A stretch of 64,000 nucleotides of DNA from JADFXI01 sp963784135 (GCA_963784135.1 CAWAQG010000003.1:248001-312000), one strand, 5' to 3'; positions 38,013 to 46,462 are shown, counted from the stretch's first letter. Notes: generated from the sequence alone by a model not told the origin. Program-made: numbers and translations.

Positions 38013-38432
38013 TCAGCGTTTTGCTCGTAGATATCGTGCCGCGACAATTTTATTGAGACCATCGTCAAATGAGAAGAGAGATACTTCGGCATTCGCTGCT
38101 TTGATACACAAAATACAGTCGACAATATCGATGTTTCGTTCTGAAAAAAGAGTCAATGCATTAATAAGTTCTTTCTGGTCATCGTTGGCAATTCCCCTGT
38201 AGTGTAAAATATCGCTCATACTCTCCGCTGCTATGGTCCTCGGCACTTTATATATTTTTGTAAGCACATAAATACATTCAACAACAACGCTTTCCATAAT
38301 AATGGCTTTGGAACTTCCGTTCTTGACCTTGTCGAAGAATTCCTTGGATTTTGAGTACTGTGTCTCATCATCTTTCATGAGATACCGGATAATCACGTTA
38401 GTATCAGGAAGTTTTTTTTCTGGCTTTTTCAA
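38013..38432 (-). CDS. PIN-domain toxin (VapC-like)
   Basis: The 139-residue PIN nuclease has DTNVIIRYL (first Asp), MESVVVECIYVL (Glu), IDIVDCILCIKA (Asp) and a final SFDDGLNK acidic pair. All metal-binding acids are present, so activity is likely; VapC toxins cleave tRNA or rRNA. Its start lies inside the antitoxin gene (29-nt overlap), a classic toxin-antitoxin arrangement. Confidence 0.9.
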   Translation of the reverse strand: MKKPEKKLPDTNVIIRYLMKDDETQYSKSKEFFDKVKNGSSKAIIMESVVVECIYVLTKIYKVPRTIAAESMSDILHYRGIANDDQKELINALTLFSERNIDIVDCILCIKAANAEVSLFSFDDGLNKIVAARYLRAKR

Positions 38433-38658
38433 TCGCAGCCGCCTCCCATGCCCTTTCTTTTATCTCCCTCATCGTTGTTCCCGGCTTCACATTTTTAGCA
38501 TATTGATGAAGAGCTCCGGCGGCATCTCGTACCGCTTTAACCATGATCGTCTCATCCACCACATCAAAATAGATCGTGTTGGTCTTGAGCTTCTCACGAA
38601 TCTCTTTTGGAATAGTGACTTGCCCTTTCTTGGTAATTTTTACTGCGCCAGTCGTCAT
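38404..38658 (-). CDS. AbrB-type antitoxin (VapB-like)
   Basis: The 84-residue protein starts MTTGAVKITKKGQVTIPKEI, the SpoVT/AbrB swapped-hairpin DNA-binding motif (TKKGQVTIPKEIR). A helical, basic tail follows (REIKERAWEAAAIEKARKK) that would bind the PIN toxin. The A/T-rich region above 38660 contains TTGACA (minus strand, about 38735) as a possible promoter. This is the second AbrB-based toxin-antitoxin pair in the window. Confidence 0.88.
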   Translation of the reverse strand: MTTGAVKITKKGQVTIPKEIREKLKTNTIYFDVVDETIMVKAVRDAAGALHQYAKNVKPGTTMREIKERAWEAAAIEKARKKTS

Positions 38659-38801
38659 ACCAAATCACCTTACCTTTCTTTAATATCTTTACATATTTCA
38701 ATAGTAATGCATAATAATATAATCTGTCAATTTGGATAGATCTGATATAAATTATCAAAGTACAAAATGGTTTAAATGATTACTATTCTGTGCCCCGCTC
38801 C

Positions 38802-39803
38802 TTAGTACCCTTCGAGTTTGAACGGCGTGGCAATCATCTTGTACGTCACCATTGCGGTGAAGATCAGGAAGCACGCAAGCGCAAATAGAATAAGCCTTTT
38901 CTGTATAAACGGGATTATTTCCATCAAGCTGGCCACCTTCCTGAACGGCATCAGCACGCCCGTACCCATGCCGGCAACCGCCCCCCCGAAAAGACACAGA
39001 TACAGCGGGTAACCGACGTAATAGTATTCCTTGTGCAGTATATTGAACGGGCAATGAAGGGACGGCAGCTCATAGTAATAGAGCGAGAAGAAGGATATTA
39101 TGGAGACTATGCCCATAACAAACGATATGCCGCAAAGCGAGGAAAATACATAGCCTCCCCTGCCCTTCAGGTAAAAATATACCCCGGATGCCAGAGTCAA
39201 CGCCACAATAGTATAAAAGGCGATCTTGCCGGGGATGCTGGGCACCGAGGCCAAATCAGAGGCAACGCTGGTTGAAGTGCTGGTGAATAGGGTACTGCAG
39301 CACGAGGTAATGACGTCGGGCTTCAGCCCCAGGAAATATTTGGTCTGCAAAATAGTCTCGGCTACTACTAACGGCGCTATAACAACAAGGAACTTGTACT
39401 TGCTTTTGATAAGCGGATAGTCGTAGGCCCTGTTGTCAGTATAGTTCAGCACGAGCCAGAGCCCGGCGGCTATAAAATTGAACACCTTGAGTATCAGCGT
39501 GGGATAGCCGTAGGAGTTGACAGTCAACGTGCCCGAAGCGCACATGGCCCCGACAAAGAGGGGGTGGATAATGTCCGCAGTATAAACGTAAAGGAAGAGT
39601 GACATGAGCTGGAAGCCAAAAACATAGGTGAGAATGGTGGAGATAAGGTAGGTACTCCTTTCGAGCTCCAGTTGCAGTTCGCTGCCGCTCTTTATGTCCC
39701 ACTTCCTCAAGATCCGTATGCCGTAATAAGACGAGTAGAGGAGTAGCATGCTTATAAGTACGGAAGATATAAAGAGGGTAATGATGGAAGGATGCAGGAT
39801 CAT
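38802..39803 (-). CDS. Polytopic membrane protein of the NosL-ABC cluster
   Basis: I do not recognise a named family for this 333-residue protein. It has about eight membrane segments (for example ITLFISSVLISMLLLYSSYY and LILFALACFLIFTAMVTYKM). A vicinal Cys pair sits in a loop (DVITSCCSTLF), and LPSLHCPFNILHKEYYYVGY places Cys and two His at a membrane edge; both could bind a soft metal. Its start overlaps the ATPase stop by 4 nt, so it is the last gene of a tightly coupled set. Confidence 0.7.
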   Translation of the reverse strand: MILHPSIITLFISSVLISMLLLYSSYYGIRILRKWDIKSGSELQLELERSTYLISTILTYVFGFQLMSLFLYVYTADIIHPLFVGAMCASGTLTVNSYGYPTLILKVFNFIAAGLWLVLNYTDNRAYDYPLIKSKYKFLVVIAPLVVAETILQTKYFLGLKPDVITSCCSTLFTSTSTSVASDLASVPSIPGKIAFYTIVALTLASGVYFYLKGRGGYVFSSLCGISFVMGIVSIISFFSLYYYELPSLHCPFNILHKEYYYVGYPLYLCLFGGAVAGMGTGVLMPFRKVASLMEIIPFIQKRLILFALACFLIFTAMVTYKMIATPFKLEGY

Positions 39804-40528
39804 GTCCGTTGATGCCCTCCGCTTACCCTTCCGTCCCTCATCTCCACTATCCTGTCTATGATGGGGGAATCGAAGACAATGGGGTCATGGCTGGCAATGA
39901 TAACTGTTTTACCCTCACCTTTCAACCTTTCCACGATTCCCATGAATTCACCTGATAGCCTGGTGTCCAGGTGGGCAGTGGGCTCGTCGGCAATTATTAC
40001 TTCCGGGTCGTTTATAAGCGCCCTCGCTATGCCCACCCGCTGCGCCTCTCCTCCGGAGAGCCATTCCACCTTTGAAGACAGCTTCCCTGAGAGGTTGAAA
40101 TCACTTAAAATCCTTGAGGCACGCTCCCTGAGCAGCTTAAAGTCCTCTCCCATCGGATATGCGGGCAGCATGACATTTTCGAGGACTGTTATGCCTTTGA
40201 TTAGGTTGAACTGCTGGAAAATGAAGCCGAAGGCCCTCCTCCTTATCCCGGTGAGGAACCTCTCAGGAAGGCTGGTCACTTCCGCGGCAGCGCCTTCGAC
40301 CGAAAAAGCCACGAACTGCGTCAGCGGGCCGGTCAGTTGTATCCTTCCTGAAGTGGGCCTCGCCATACAACCTATAATACCCAGCAAAGTGGTCTTGCCC
40401 GACCCGCTCGGCCCCTTGAGCACCGTAATCTTGCGGGAATCAATTGACAGTGTCACCCCATCGACCGCGGTAAACTCGTTAGGCCTGCCGCCGTTAAAGA
40501 CCTTCCTTATCTCCGAAAGCTCTATCAC
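39800..40528 (-). CDS. ABC transporter ATP-binding protein (NosL cluster)
   Basis: This 242-residue ATPase has Walker A KGPSGSGKTTLLG, Q-loop FIFQQFNLIKG, signature LSGGEAQRVGIARAL and Walker B VIIADEPTAHLD. The H-loop lies in IIASHDP. It is of the MacB/LolD type, pairing with the FtsX-like permease whose stop overlaps its start. It probably powers mechanical rearrangement of the permease rather than bulk transport. Confidence 0.92.
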   Translation of the reverse strand: MIELSEIRKVFNGGRPNEFTAVDGVTLSIDSRKITVLKGPSGSGKTTLLGIIGCMARPTSGRIQLTGPLTQFVAFSVEGAAAEVTSLPERFLTGIRRRAFGFIFQQFNLIKGITVLENVMLPAYPMGEDFKLLRERASRILSDFNLSGKLSSKVEWLSGGEAQRVGIARALINDPEVIIADEPTAHLDTRLSGEFMGIVERLKGEGKTVIIASHDPIVFDSPIIDRIVEMRDGRVSGGHQRT

Positions 40529-41652
40529 CTCATTACCGAATCCGGGTCAACGGAAGCGGCCCTCCATGATGGAACGATGGTCGCAACAGTATAAGGAAGG
40601 ACGGTCAGGAAAAAAAGGGTCATCACCTGTGTCTCATCTATAAATGGGGTGAGCCTGAACTCGGGGTAAAGAACGGACCACCCTTTAAGCACCGGCTCGA
40701 AAAGTGTCGAAGATGTGAAGAACACATGGAAATAAGCCAGGATTATCCCTGCGAGAAAAGATGAAAGGGAGATGACCGTCCCCTCCCAGAACTTCATCAC
40801 TATCACATCGGACGTCTCCCAGCCGATGGCCTTCAGTATGCCTATCTCCTTCTTCTCCTCAGCGCTCAGGCCGGACGCCTTGTCCCACGCAAATATGATA
40901 AAAGCGAGGCCCGCGCCAGCCATTATCACAAGCAGTATGCCGCTTCGCCAGTTGAAAATCGAATCGTAGGTCCTCAGTATCTCGTCCCTCACTATAGGTC
41001 TTGTGTCCGGGTAAAGGTACTGTATCTTTTGGGCTATGGTGACAAGCTCCCTTGAGTTACGCACCTTGAGAGTCAGGTCGGTAAAATACCCCTTCGATAT
41101 GCCAAACACGCTCCTGAAGTCCTCTTCGGAAATCAGTATAAGATCGGAGGACACCAACTCGGATTCGGACGACAGAGCCCCCTTTATCTTCAGGACAAGC
41201 CAGTTCCCCTTGCAGGTTTTAAGCGAAAGGATGTCGCCTTCGGATGCCCGCATGCTCCTGAGGATACCTTTGCCGACCTCGATTTTGCCCTTTTCGGCTC
41301 CGCCTTCCGGCGTCATGAGGGTAAAATTGGCCCCGACCACGGGTTCGAAGTAATACCCCCAAAGCCTTCCGGTTACAGATTGTACTCCCCTGATTTTTTT
41401 TATTCCTTTGATATATCCCACAGGCACAAGTTCCTGCCTGCCGGCAACCAACCGTTGAACGATTATTTCAGGGGAGCCCTTGAGTATTATGGAAGCCTCC
41501 CTCTTTATTGCCTCGGCAAAAAACATGACTGACGCCAGCACAAAGACTATCAGCGTATAGACAAGAGTCAGAGCTATGTTCTTCGTTTTTCTCCTCAGCA
41601 GCGAGGAGAGCGTAAAGTCTATGATGTTCCGCTGCTTTTCGAGCCACCTCAT
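40525..41652 (-). CDS. FtsX-like ABC permease (NosL cluster)
   Basis: The 375-residue permease has one N-terminal membrane helix (IALTLVYTLIVFVLASVMFF), a periplasmic domain of about 200 residues (MacB-PCD-like) and three C-terminal helices with the FtsX segment KKEIGILKAIGWETSDVI. The topology is that of MacB/LolC. It overlaps both neighbours by 4 nt (ATGA type). Unlike the permease at 5363-6574 its frame is intact. Confidence 0.9.
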   Translation of the reverse strand: MRWLEKQRNIIDFTLSSLLRRKTKNIALTLVYTLIVFVLASVMFFAEAIKREASIILKGSPEIIVQRLVAGRQELVPVGYIKGIKKIRGVQSVTGRLWGYYFEPVVGANFTLMTPEGGAEKGKIEVGKGILRSMRASEGDILSLKTCKGNWLVLKIKGALSSESELVSSDLILISEEDFRSVFGISKGYFTDLTLKVRNSRELVTIAQKIQYLYPDTRPIVRDEILRTYDSIFNWRSGILLVIMAGAGLAFIIFAWDKASGLSAEEKKEIGILKAIGWETSDVIVMKFWEGTVISLSSFLAGIILAYFHVFFTSSTLFEPVLKGWSVLYPEFRLTPFIDETQVMTLFFLTVLPYTVATIVPSWRAASVDPDSVMR

Positions 41653-41978
41653 CTCTTAAGCCCCTCCCCCTTCATTCGCAACTGGGCCGGCGGTCCCACA
41701 ATGGAGCCAGATGGAAAGTGTTCAAGGGACATCGGGTGGTCCTGAAACGGGGTATTAAAATCGGTTTGTGAAAGATGCCTCGTATACCTTGCCTCAGTAA
41801 AGAGACATAGGTCAGTAAGCCCCAGTTTTTTCACTATTTCCGCTTTTACGGCAAGCCGCGCAGCGGCATACTTTACGGCAACTATGGCATGTATGGACAA
41901 TAGGAATACCAGCGCAAGGTTCACCGCAAGATAGATGAAATATATACTCGATTTTCTCATCCGGTCCATGCCATGCAA
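41649..41978 (-). CDS. Small membrane-anchored protein (NosL cluster)
   Basis: This 109-residue protein has one N-terminal membrane helix (IYFIYLAVNLALVFLLSIHA) and a roughly 75-residue probably periplasmic part. That part holds HLSQTDFNTPFQDHPMSLEHF, rich in His and Met, which could contact copper. I know no family. The stop overlaps the permease start, so translation is coupled. Starts at M1, M4 or M7 are all possible. Confidence 0.65.
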   Translation of the reverse strand: MHGMDRMRKSSIYFIYLAVNLALVFLLSIHAIVAVKYAAARLAVKAEIVKKLGLTDLCLFTEARYTRHLSQTDFNTPFQDHPMSLEHFPSGSIVGPPAQLRMKGEGLKR

Positions 41979-42013
41979 GAAACTATGGTCCCAACTGCTC
42001 GCCGCATTAAGGT

Positions 42014-42487
42014 CTATTCAAGAGTCTTCATGACCGCTTCAGTTACATCCCCGAATCTCAATACCTTGCCCTTGTGGTCTCTCCTGAACGCAGAAGCGTC
42101 TGTCTCTTTAAGGAACGGTATCAATTCCCTGCCCATCGGACCGTAGACATCGCTGCCCAGGACATAATAAGCCTTGCGGCCGTCAATAAAGGTAAGGTTG
42201 TAGTATTCATGCACATATATGGAATCTATGTCATTTATTTTTTTTGAAGGGTTGTACTTCTTCATATTGAGGTAATACCTGAACATGTCCTTGGGCCCAT
42301 CGAAGACCGCATATGTGCCGTCCTTGAAAATTATCTCTGCCAGCATTTCAGGGAACTTTGCCACAAACATGCCGCATACCGGGCATTTGTCTTTTTCCGT
42401 AGGCGTTACCGGCTTTTTTTCGGCGGCTGCCGGAGACGCAGCGAAAACAAAAACACATATGATTGGGACCAGACGCCTCAAAAACAT
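42014..42487 (-). CDS. NosL-family copper-binding protein
   Basis: NosL proteins bind Cu(I) and were described as accessories of nitrous oxide reductase. The 157-residue protein has a signal peptide (MFLRRLVPIICVFVFAASPAAA) and the core CPVCGM (Cys35, Cys38, Met40) with YAVFDGPKDMFRYYL. The Cys is not in a lipobox, so it is probably soluble periplasmic. A Shine-Dalgarno AGGAGGG precedes it. No nosZ, nosD or nosF is in the window, so the client enzyme is likely something else. Confidence 0.9.
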   Translation of the reverse strand: MFLRRLVPIICVFVFAASPAAAEKKPVTPTEKDKCPVCGMFVAKFPEMLAEIIFKDGTYAVFDGPKDMFRYYLNMKKYNPSKKINDIDSIYVHEYYNLTFIDGRKAYYVLGSDVYGPMGRELIPFLKETDASAFRRDHKGKVLRFGDVTEAVMKTLE

Positions 42488-42507
42488 AATATCCCTCCTA
42501 TTTTAAA

Positions 42508-42620
42508 GAACGTGAAACGTAAAAAACCGTGAATCGTGAGACGTGAATCGTGAATGGTAACATATAATACACGTGTTTGCTTTTTCTCACGTCTCACGGT
42601 TCACGATTCACGGTTTTTTT
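42508..42620. repeat. Palindromic element P5 (7-nt words, family C)
   Basis: The left arm (42508-42557) contains GTGAAAC, then AAAAAACC, GTGAATC, GTGAGAC, GTGAATC, GTGAATG. The right arm (42586-42620) is the inverted copy (CTCACGTCTCACGGTTCACG..GGTTTTTTT). The loop is about 28 nt. The right arm encodes the last eight residues and stop of the TlpA-like gene on the minus strand. The same words build P6 at 55.2 kb. Confidence 0.8.
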
Positions 42621-43124
42621 CAGTTGTTCCAGCACCAGTTCCTCAAATACCGTCTGGCCGGCTTCACCCAGTATCTTCTGCCTGATTATTCCGTTGCGGT
42701 CAATTATAAAGGTTATCGGCAAACCGGTAACGCCATACCGCTTTGTGACCACTGTGCCCGGATCGAGGAGCACGGGATATGAGATTTTAATCCCGTTTAC
42801 GAACTTCACCACAGCGGCCCTTTCCTGCCCTATATTAACGGCAAGAATGACCAGCCCCTTGTCCTTATATTTATTGTATACCTTTTCTATTACAGGCATC
42901 TCCTCGGCGCAGGACTTGCACCAGTCGGCCCAGAAACGTATGGCGACCACTTTGCCCTTCAGGTCTTCGGGGAATCTCCACGTCTTTCCGTTAATATCCG
43001 ATAGTGAAAAGGCCGGGGCGGTCTGGCCGGTCCGCAGAATGACCTTTTGGTCTGAACATCCGCAAAGCAATCCGAAGAGCAGGACAAAAGAACCGGCAAG
43101 CAACAACGTGCGCAAATATCCCAT
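42594..43124 (-). CDS. TlpA/ResA-like thiol-disulfide lipoprotein
   Basis: From ATG 43124 the protein begins MGYLRTLLLAGSFVLLFGLL and ends the signal with lipobox LLCGC (Cys23). A thioredoxin fold follows with the active site WADWCKSCAEEMP and cis-Pro GVTGLPITFIIDRNG. TlpA/ResA proteins reduce periplasmic disulfides or copper chaperones. GGGGAAG precedes this start; upstream starts to 43256 add an unlikely charged leader. The last residues (KKTVNREP) come from palindrome P5. It is the first gene of the NosL-ABC cluster direction. Confidence 0.9.
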   Translation of the reverse strand: MGYLRTLLLAGSFVLLFGLLCGCSDQKVILRTGQTAPAFSLSDINGKTWRFPEDLKGKVVAIRFWADWCKSCAEEMPVIEKVYNKYKDKGLVILAVNIGQERAAVVKFVNGIKISYPVLLDPGTVVTKRYGVTGLPITFIIDRNGIIRQKILGEAGQTVFEELVLEQLKKTVNREP

Positions 43125-43324
43125 GAAACTTCCCCGAACAAGCCCGCCTGTTTCCTGACGCATACTCCCCCTCCTGTTGTCGCACATTTTTTCGGTGCAG
43201 AAGGCCATTAATATCCTTTTTGATATTATGCCATAAATTGTCGGACTTTCAGTCAATTTTTTAGGAATGCATCCATTGATAACTTCCTCTTTCTGTGCTA
43301 TTTTACTCTCAAGAGGTAGCCATC

Positions 43325-43909
43325 ATGAAAATTCCGCTTGCTTCCGGAGACGCCCTGATCGTTGTGGACGTGCAGAACGATTTCCTGCCGGGCGGCAGCC
43401 TTGCTGTGCCCATGGGCGATGAGGTAGTCCCGGTACTCAACCGCTACAGTGCGCTGTTTCATTCCCTGCGGCTGCCGATTTTCGCCACGCGCGACTGGCA
43501 CCCGCCTGATCATTGCTCCTTTCGCCGGCAAGGCGGCCCGTGGCCGCCGCACTGCATCGCCGGAACGCCGGGTGCTGCATTCCCCGCCCTGTTGGCGCTG
43601 CCCGACGAGGTCAGAATCATTTCCAAGGCCGTTACCGCAGAGAAGGATGTCTATTCCGGCTTTGGCGGCACCCGGCTCAACGAGTTGCTGCAATCTTCCG
43701 GCGTGCGGCGGGTGTTCGTCGGCGGACTCGCCACCGATTACTGTGTACTCGGGACGGTCAAGGATGCTCTGCTCTACAACTACGCCGCCTTCGTTCTTGT
43801 GGATGCGGTGCGTGCGGTCAACGTGCAGCCGGATGACGGCCTGCACGCGCTGGAAGAAATGGTGCGTCTCGGCGCAGTAACAATCGACATCGAGGCGCTC
43901 GCGGCATGA
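43325..43909 (+). CDS. pncA: Nicotinamidase
   Basis: PncA hydrolyses nicotinamide to nicotinate for NAD salvage. The roughly 194-residue protein has the catalytic Asp in VVDVQNDFLPGG, metal ligands in ATRDWHPPDHCSF, the Lys in ISKAVTAEKDVYSGFGGT and the nucleophile Cys in ATDYCVLGTVKDAL. I chose ATG 43325 (MKIPLASGDAL). The DNA is much GC-richer in third positions (GCG, CTG, CGC) than its neighbours, indicating transfer together with pncB. Confidence 0.93.
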   Translation: MKIPLASGDALIVVDVQNDFLPGGSLAVPMGDEVVPVLNRYSALFHSLRLPIFATRDWHPPDHCSFRRQGGPWPPHCIAGTPGAAFPALLALPDEVRIISKAVTAEKDVYSGFGGTRLNELLQSSGVRRVFVGGLATDYCVLGTVKDALLYNYAAFVLVDAVRAVNVQPDDGLHALEEMVRLGAVTIDIEALAA

Positions 43910-45255
43910 AAACGCTGTCCAGTCCGCTGCTGACTGACCAGTACCAGCTCACCATGCTGCAGAGCTACCTTGAGCACGGCATGGAAGAAACCGCAGTATT
44001 CGAATTCTTCGTGCGCAAACTGCCGCCGGGGCGGAATTTCCTGGTTGCGGCGGGGCTTGAACAAGTATTGGATTTTCTCGAGAACATCAACTTTTCATTA
44101 GAGGAATTGGCGTGGCTTTCAACCCGTTATGCGCCGGCCACCATCTCCTATCTGCAACAATTCAGCTTCAGCGGCGATGTGCATGCCATGGCAGAAGGTA
44201 CAGTGTTCTTTCCCGACCAGCCCATCCTGCGGATAACCGCCGAACTGCCTCAGGCGCAGCTCGTCGAATCGCGCATCATGAACCTGCTGCATTATGAAAC
44301 GCTGATCGCCTCCAAGGCCGTCCGCTCGGTGCTGGAGGCGCCGGACAAGCTGCTGGTGGATTTCGGTCTGCGCCGGGCGCATGGCGCCGAAGCGGGGCTG
44401 CTTGCCGCACGGGCGAGTTACCTCGCGGGATTTTCCGGGACCGCCACCGTGCTGGCCGGCATGCTGTACGGCATACCGCTGTTCGGCACCATGTCGCATT
44501 CCTACGTCCAGGCGCACGGCGACGAAGCAGCAGCGTTCGAGCATTTCGCACTCTCCCATCCGGGCAACGCTGTCCTGCTGATTGACACCTACGACACCGA
44601 GGCTGCCGCTGCCAGGGTGGTTGCCCTGGGGCGCAAGCTTCGCGGGGAAGGCATCAGCATCATAGGCGTGCGCATTGATAGCGGCGATCTCGCGGCCCAT
44701 GCGCGCAAAGTGCGCCGCATCCTGGACGACGGCGGCCTTGAGACGGCAACGATCTTCGCGAGCGGCAACCTTGACGAATACCGGCTGCATGCCCTGCTGT
44801 CCGCGGGCGCGCCGATAGACGGCTTCGGCATCGGCACAGCGCTGGACACTTCCAGCGATGCGCCGGCTCTGGACTGCGCCTACAAGTTGCAGGAATACGC
44901 CGGCAGGCCGCGCCGCAAACGCTCCGAGGGTAAGGCCACCTTGCCGGGCAGGAAACAGGTGTACCGGAACTACGGTGCAGACGGCCGCATGAAGGGCGAT
45001 GTGGTGGCGCTGGAAAGCGGCGATGCGCAAGACGGCGAGCCGCTGCTGCGTCAGGTGATGCGCGCCGGGCGGCGCATACATGCGGACATGCGGCTGGATA
45101 AATTGCGCCGGCAGACCCTGGCTGGATATGCACGCCTGCCGCAAGCACTGGCCACTATCGAGGCTGCGCCTGTCTATCCGGTGACGATCTCCCGGACATT
45201 GCAGGCACTGGCAAGCCAGGTGGACAAGGAAAACCCGGAGCCGGGCGACCAATAG
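43906..45255 (+). CDS. pncB: Nicotinate phosphoribosyltransferase
   Basis: PncB makes nicotinate mononucleotide from nicotinate and PRPP, the step after PncA. The 449-residue protein has LLTDQYQLTMLQSYLEHG at the start, GRNFLVAAGLEQVLDFL, GTMSHSYVQAHGDEAAAF with the phosphorylated His region, and IIGVRIDSGDLAAHARKVR of the PRPP site. It overlaps pncA by ATGA, so translation is coupled. It shares pncA's high GC and codon bias. Confidence 0.94.
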   Translation: MKTLSSPLLTDQYQLTMLQSYLEHGMEETAVFEFFVRKLPPGRNFLVAAGLEQVLDFLENINFSLEELAWLSTRYAPATISYLQQFSFSGDVHAMAEGTVFFPDQPILRITAELPQAQLVESRIMNLLHYETLIASKAVRSVLEAPDKLLVDFGLRRAHGAEAGLLAARASYLAGFSGTATVLAGMLYGIPLFGTMSHSYVQAHGDEAAAFEHFALSHPGNAVLLIDTYDTEAAAARVVALGRKLRGEGISIIGVRIDSGDLAAHARKVRRILDDGGLETATIFASGNLDEYRLHALLSAGAPIDGFGIGTALDTSSDAPALDCAYKLQEYAGRPRRKRSEGKATLPGRKQVYRNYGADGRMKGDVVALESGDAQDGEPLLRQVMRAGRRIHADMRLDKLRRQTLAGYARLPQALATIEAAPVYPVTISRTLQALASQVDKENPEPGDQ

Positions 45256-45266
45256 CGGCTCCGGGT
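45233..45266 (+). terminator. Terminator hairpin spanning the pncB stop
   Basis: ACCCGGAGCCG and CGGCTCCGGGT form a perfect 11-bp GC-rich stem with a 12-nt loop containing the stop codon, followed by GTATTTTG. It overlaps the last codons of pncB and is likely to end the pncAB transcript. The convergent FKBP gene ends 40 nt further on. Confidence 0.7.
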
Positions 45267-45305
45267 GTATTTTGTTCTGCTATTCAGACAGTAAGGCGTA
45301 ACCGG

Positions 45306-46007
45306 TTATTTTTCTATCGAAAGAAGTTCGATCTCAAATATAAGAGTTGAGTTCGGCCCTATAATTTGACCTGCCCCTCTGTTTCCGTAAGCGAGATTGG
45401 CGGGTATAAAAACCTCCCACTTCGAGCCGACTTTCATCAATTGCAGCGCCTCGGTCCAGCCGGGAATGACTTTGTCGACCTGGAATGCCGCAGGCGTTCC
45501 CCGTTTATAGGAGCTGTCAAACTCTGTACCGTCAATAAGCGTACCTTTGTAATTGACCTTGACCTTGTCTGTTGCTTTTGGAGTTTTCTCTGTGCCTTCT
45601 TTTAACACCTTATATTGAAGACCGCTCGGTCTTGTGATTACTCCCTCTTTTTTCTTGTTTTCCGCAAGGAAGGTTTCGCCTGCTTTTTCGTTCCTGGAAG
45701 ACATCTCCTTCATACGCTCCGTCTGCTTCGCAGCCAGGCTTTTCTGGAAACCTGCCAGGACTTCATGCATTTCCTGTTCAGTCAGGGCCGGCTTTGTACC
45801 GGTTAGACCTGACTTGAAGGCCTCGTTTATAGTGTTCGCATCAACGTCGATAGACTGCTCTTTAAAAAAACCGGCCATGCTGCTGCCTTGCGAATATCCG
45901 ATACTGTAACTCAGTTTTTCCTTCTCACTCATTTCCTTTTTATCCTGCGCGACAGCCGGCCCCGCAAAAAGGGCAAGGCTTAATACTGCAATGACAAATG
46001 CTCTCAT
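45306..46007 (-). CDS. FKBP-type peptidyl-prolyl isomerase (FkpA/Mip-like)
   Basis: The 233-residue periplasmic isomerase has a signal peptide (MRAFVIAVLSLALFAGPAVA). An N-terminal helical dimerisation domain with SYSIGYSQGSSMAGFF follows, then a long helix and the FKBP domain (VKVNYKGTLIDGTEFDSS, IPGWTEALQLMKVGSKWEV, LAYGNRGAG, STLIFEIELLSI). This is the FkpA/Mip architecture that assists folding of envelope proteins. A GGAG Shine-Dalgarno precedes the start. Confidence 0.94.
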   Translation of the reverse strand: MRAFVIAVLSLALFAGPAVAQDKKEMSEKEKLSYSIGYSQGSSMAGFFKEQSIDVDANTINEAFKSGLTGTKPALTEQEMHEVLAGFQKSLAAKQTERMKEMSSRNEKAGETFLAENKKKEGVITRPSGLQYKVLKEGTEKTPKATDKVKVNYKGTLIDGTEFDSSYKRGTPAAFQVDKVIPGWTEALQLMKVGSKWEVFIPANLAYGNRGAGQIIGPNSTLIFEIELLSIEK

Positions 46008-46150
46008 GTAATTTAACTCCTTTCAAAATTTTTTATATCCAAGGGAATATTATATCATTAAACTAAACACAACAAAATATCAACGTTGGAAACTTTGACG
46101 CTCTCGCAAAAAGTCGTCATACCTGCGAAAACGGGGTGTGGGAGGCGGGT

Positions 46151-46345
46151 CAGGGCAAACGCACTATGCGCCGGAAAGCCGAAATTTTCGTCATGCCCGA
46201 AGTTCTTAATCGGGCATCCAGACACAAATAATCTGGATTCCCGCTAACGGACTGCGGGAATGACGACTTATAAGCCTAAATTTTGGAGTTTATGGCAATA
46301 TTGCAGTTAGTTTTTACTCGAAAAACACATAGTGCGTTTGCCCTG
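46151..46345. mobile_element. MITE-like element, 195 bp, with perfect TIRs and 10-bp target duplication
   Basis: CAGGGCAAACGCACTATG (46151-46168) and its exact reverse complement (46328-46345) bound the element. Outside, GGAGGCGGGT occurs at 46141-46150 and again at 46346-46355, a perfect 10-bp target duplication. No open frame lies inside, so it must move with a transposase in trans. It landed inside an intergenic palindrome of the TCATACCTGC..GCGGGTATCC type and itself contains a GTCATGCCCG..CGGGCATCC and GGATTCCCGC..GCGGGAATGAC repeat. The rest of the gap 46008-46462 shows no gene. Confidence 0.85.
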
Positions 46346-46462
46346 GGAGGCGGGTATCCATGTGCAAACAACTATCGGATAGTTTATCATACATATAATT
46401 GTCTTTAAATAAAAAAAGTTTCGGGTTTTTTACTATGACAATTCGGCTGATGCGGGAGTTCA

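Noticed and set aside
44119..45252. Long open frame opposite pncB on the minus strand (377 codons)
   Set aside because: It is an antisense shadow caused by high GC in pncB; it has no recognisable domain and no ribosome-binding site, and pncB motifs are complete.
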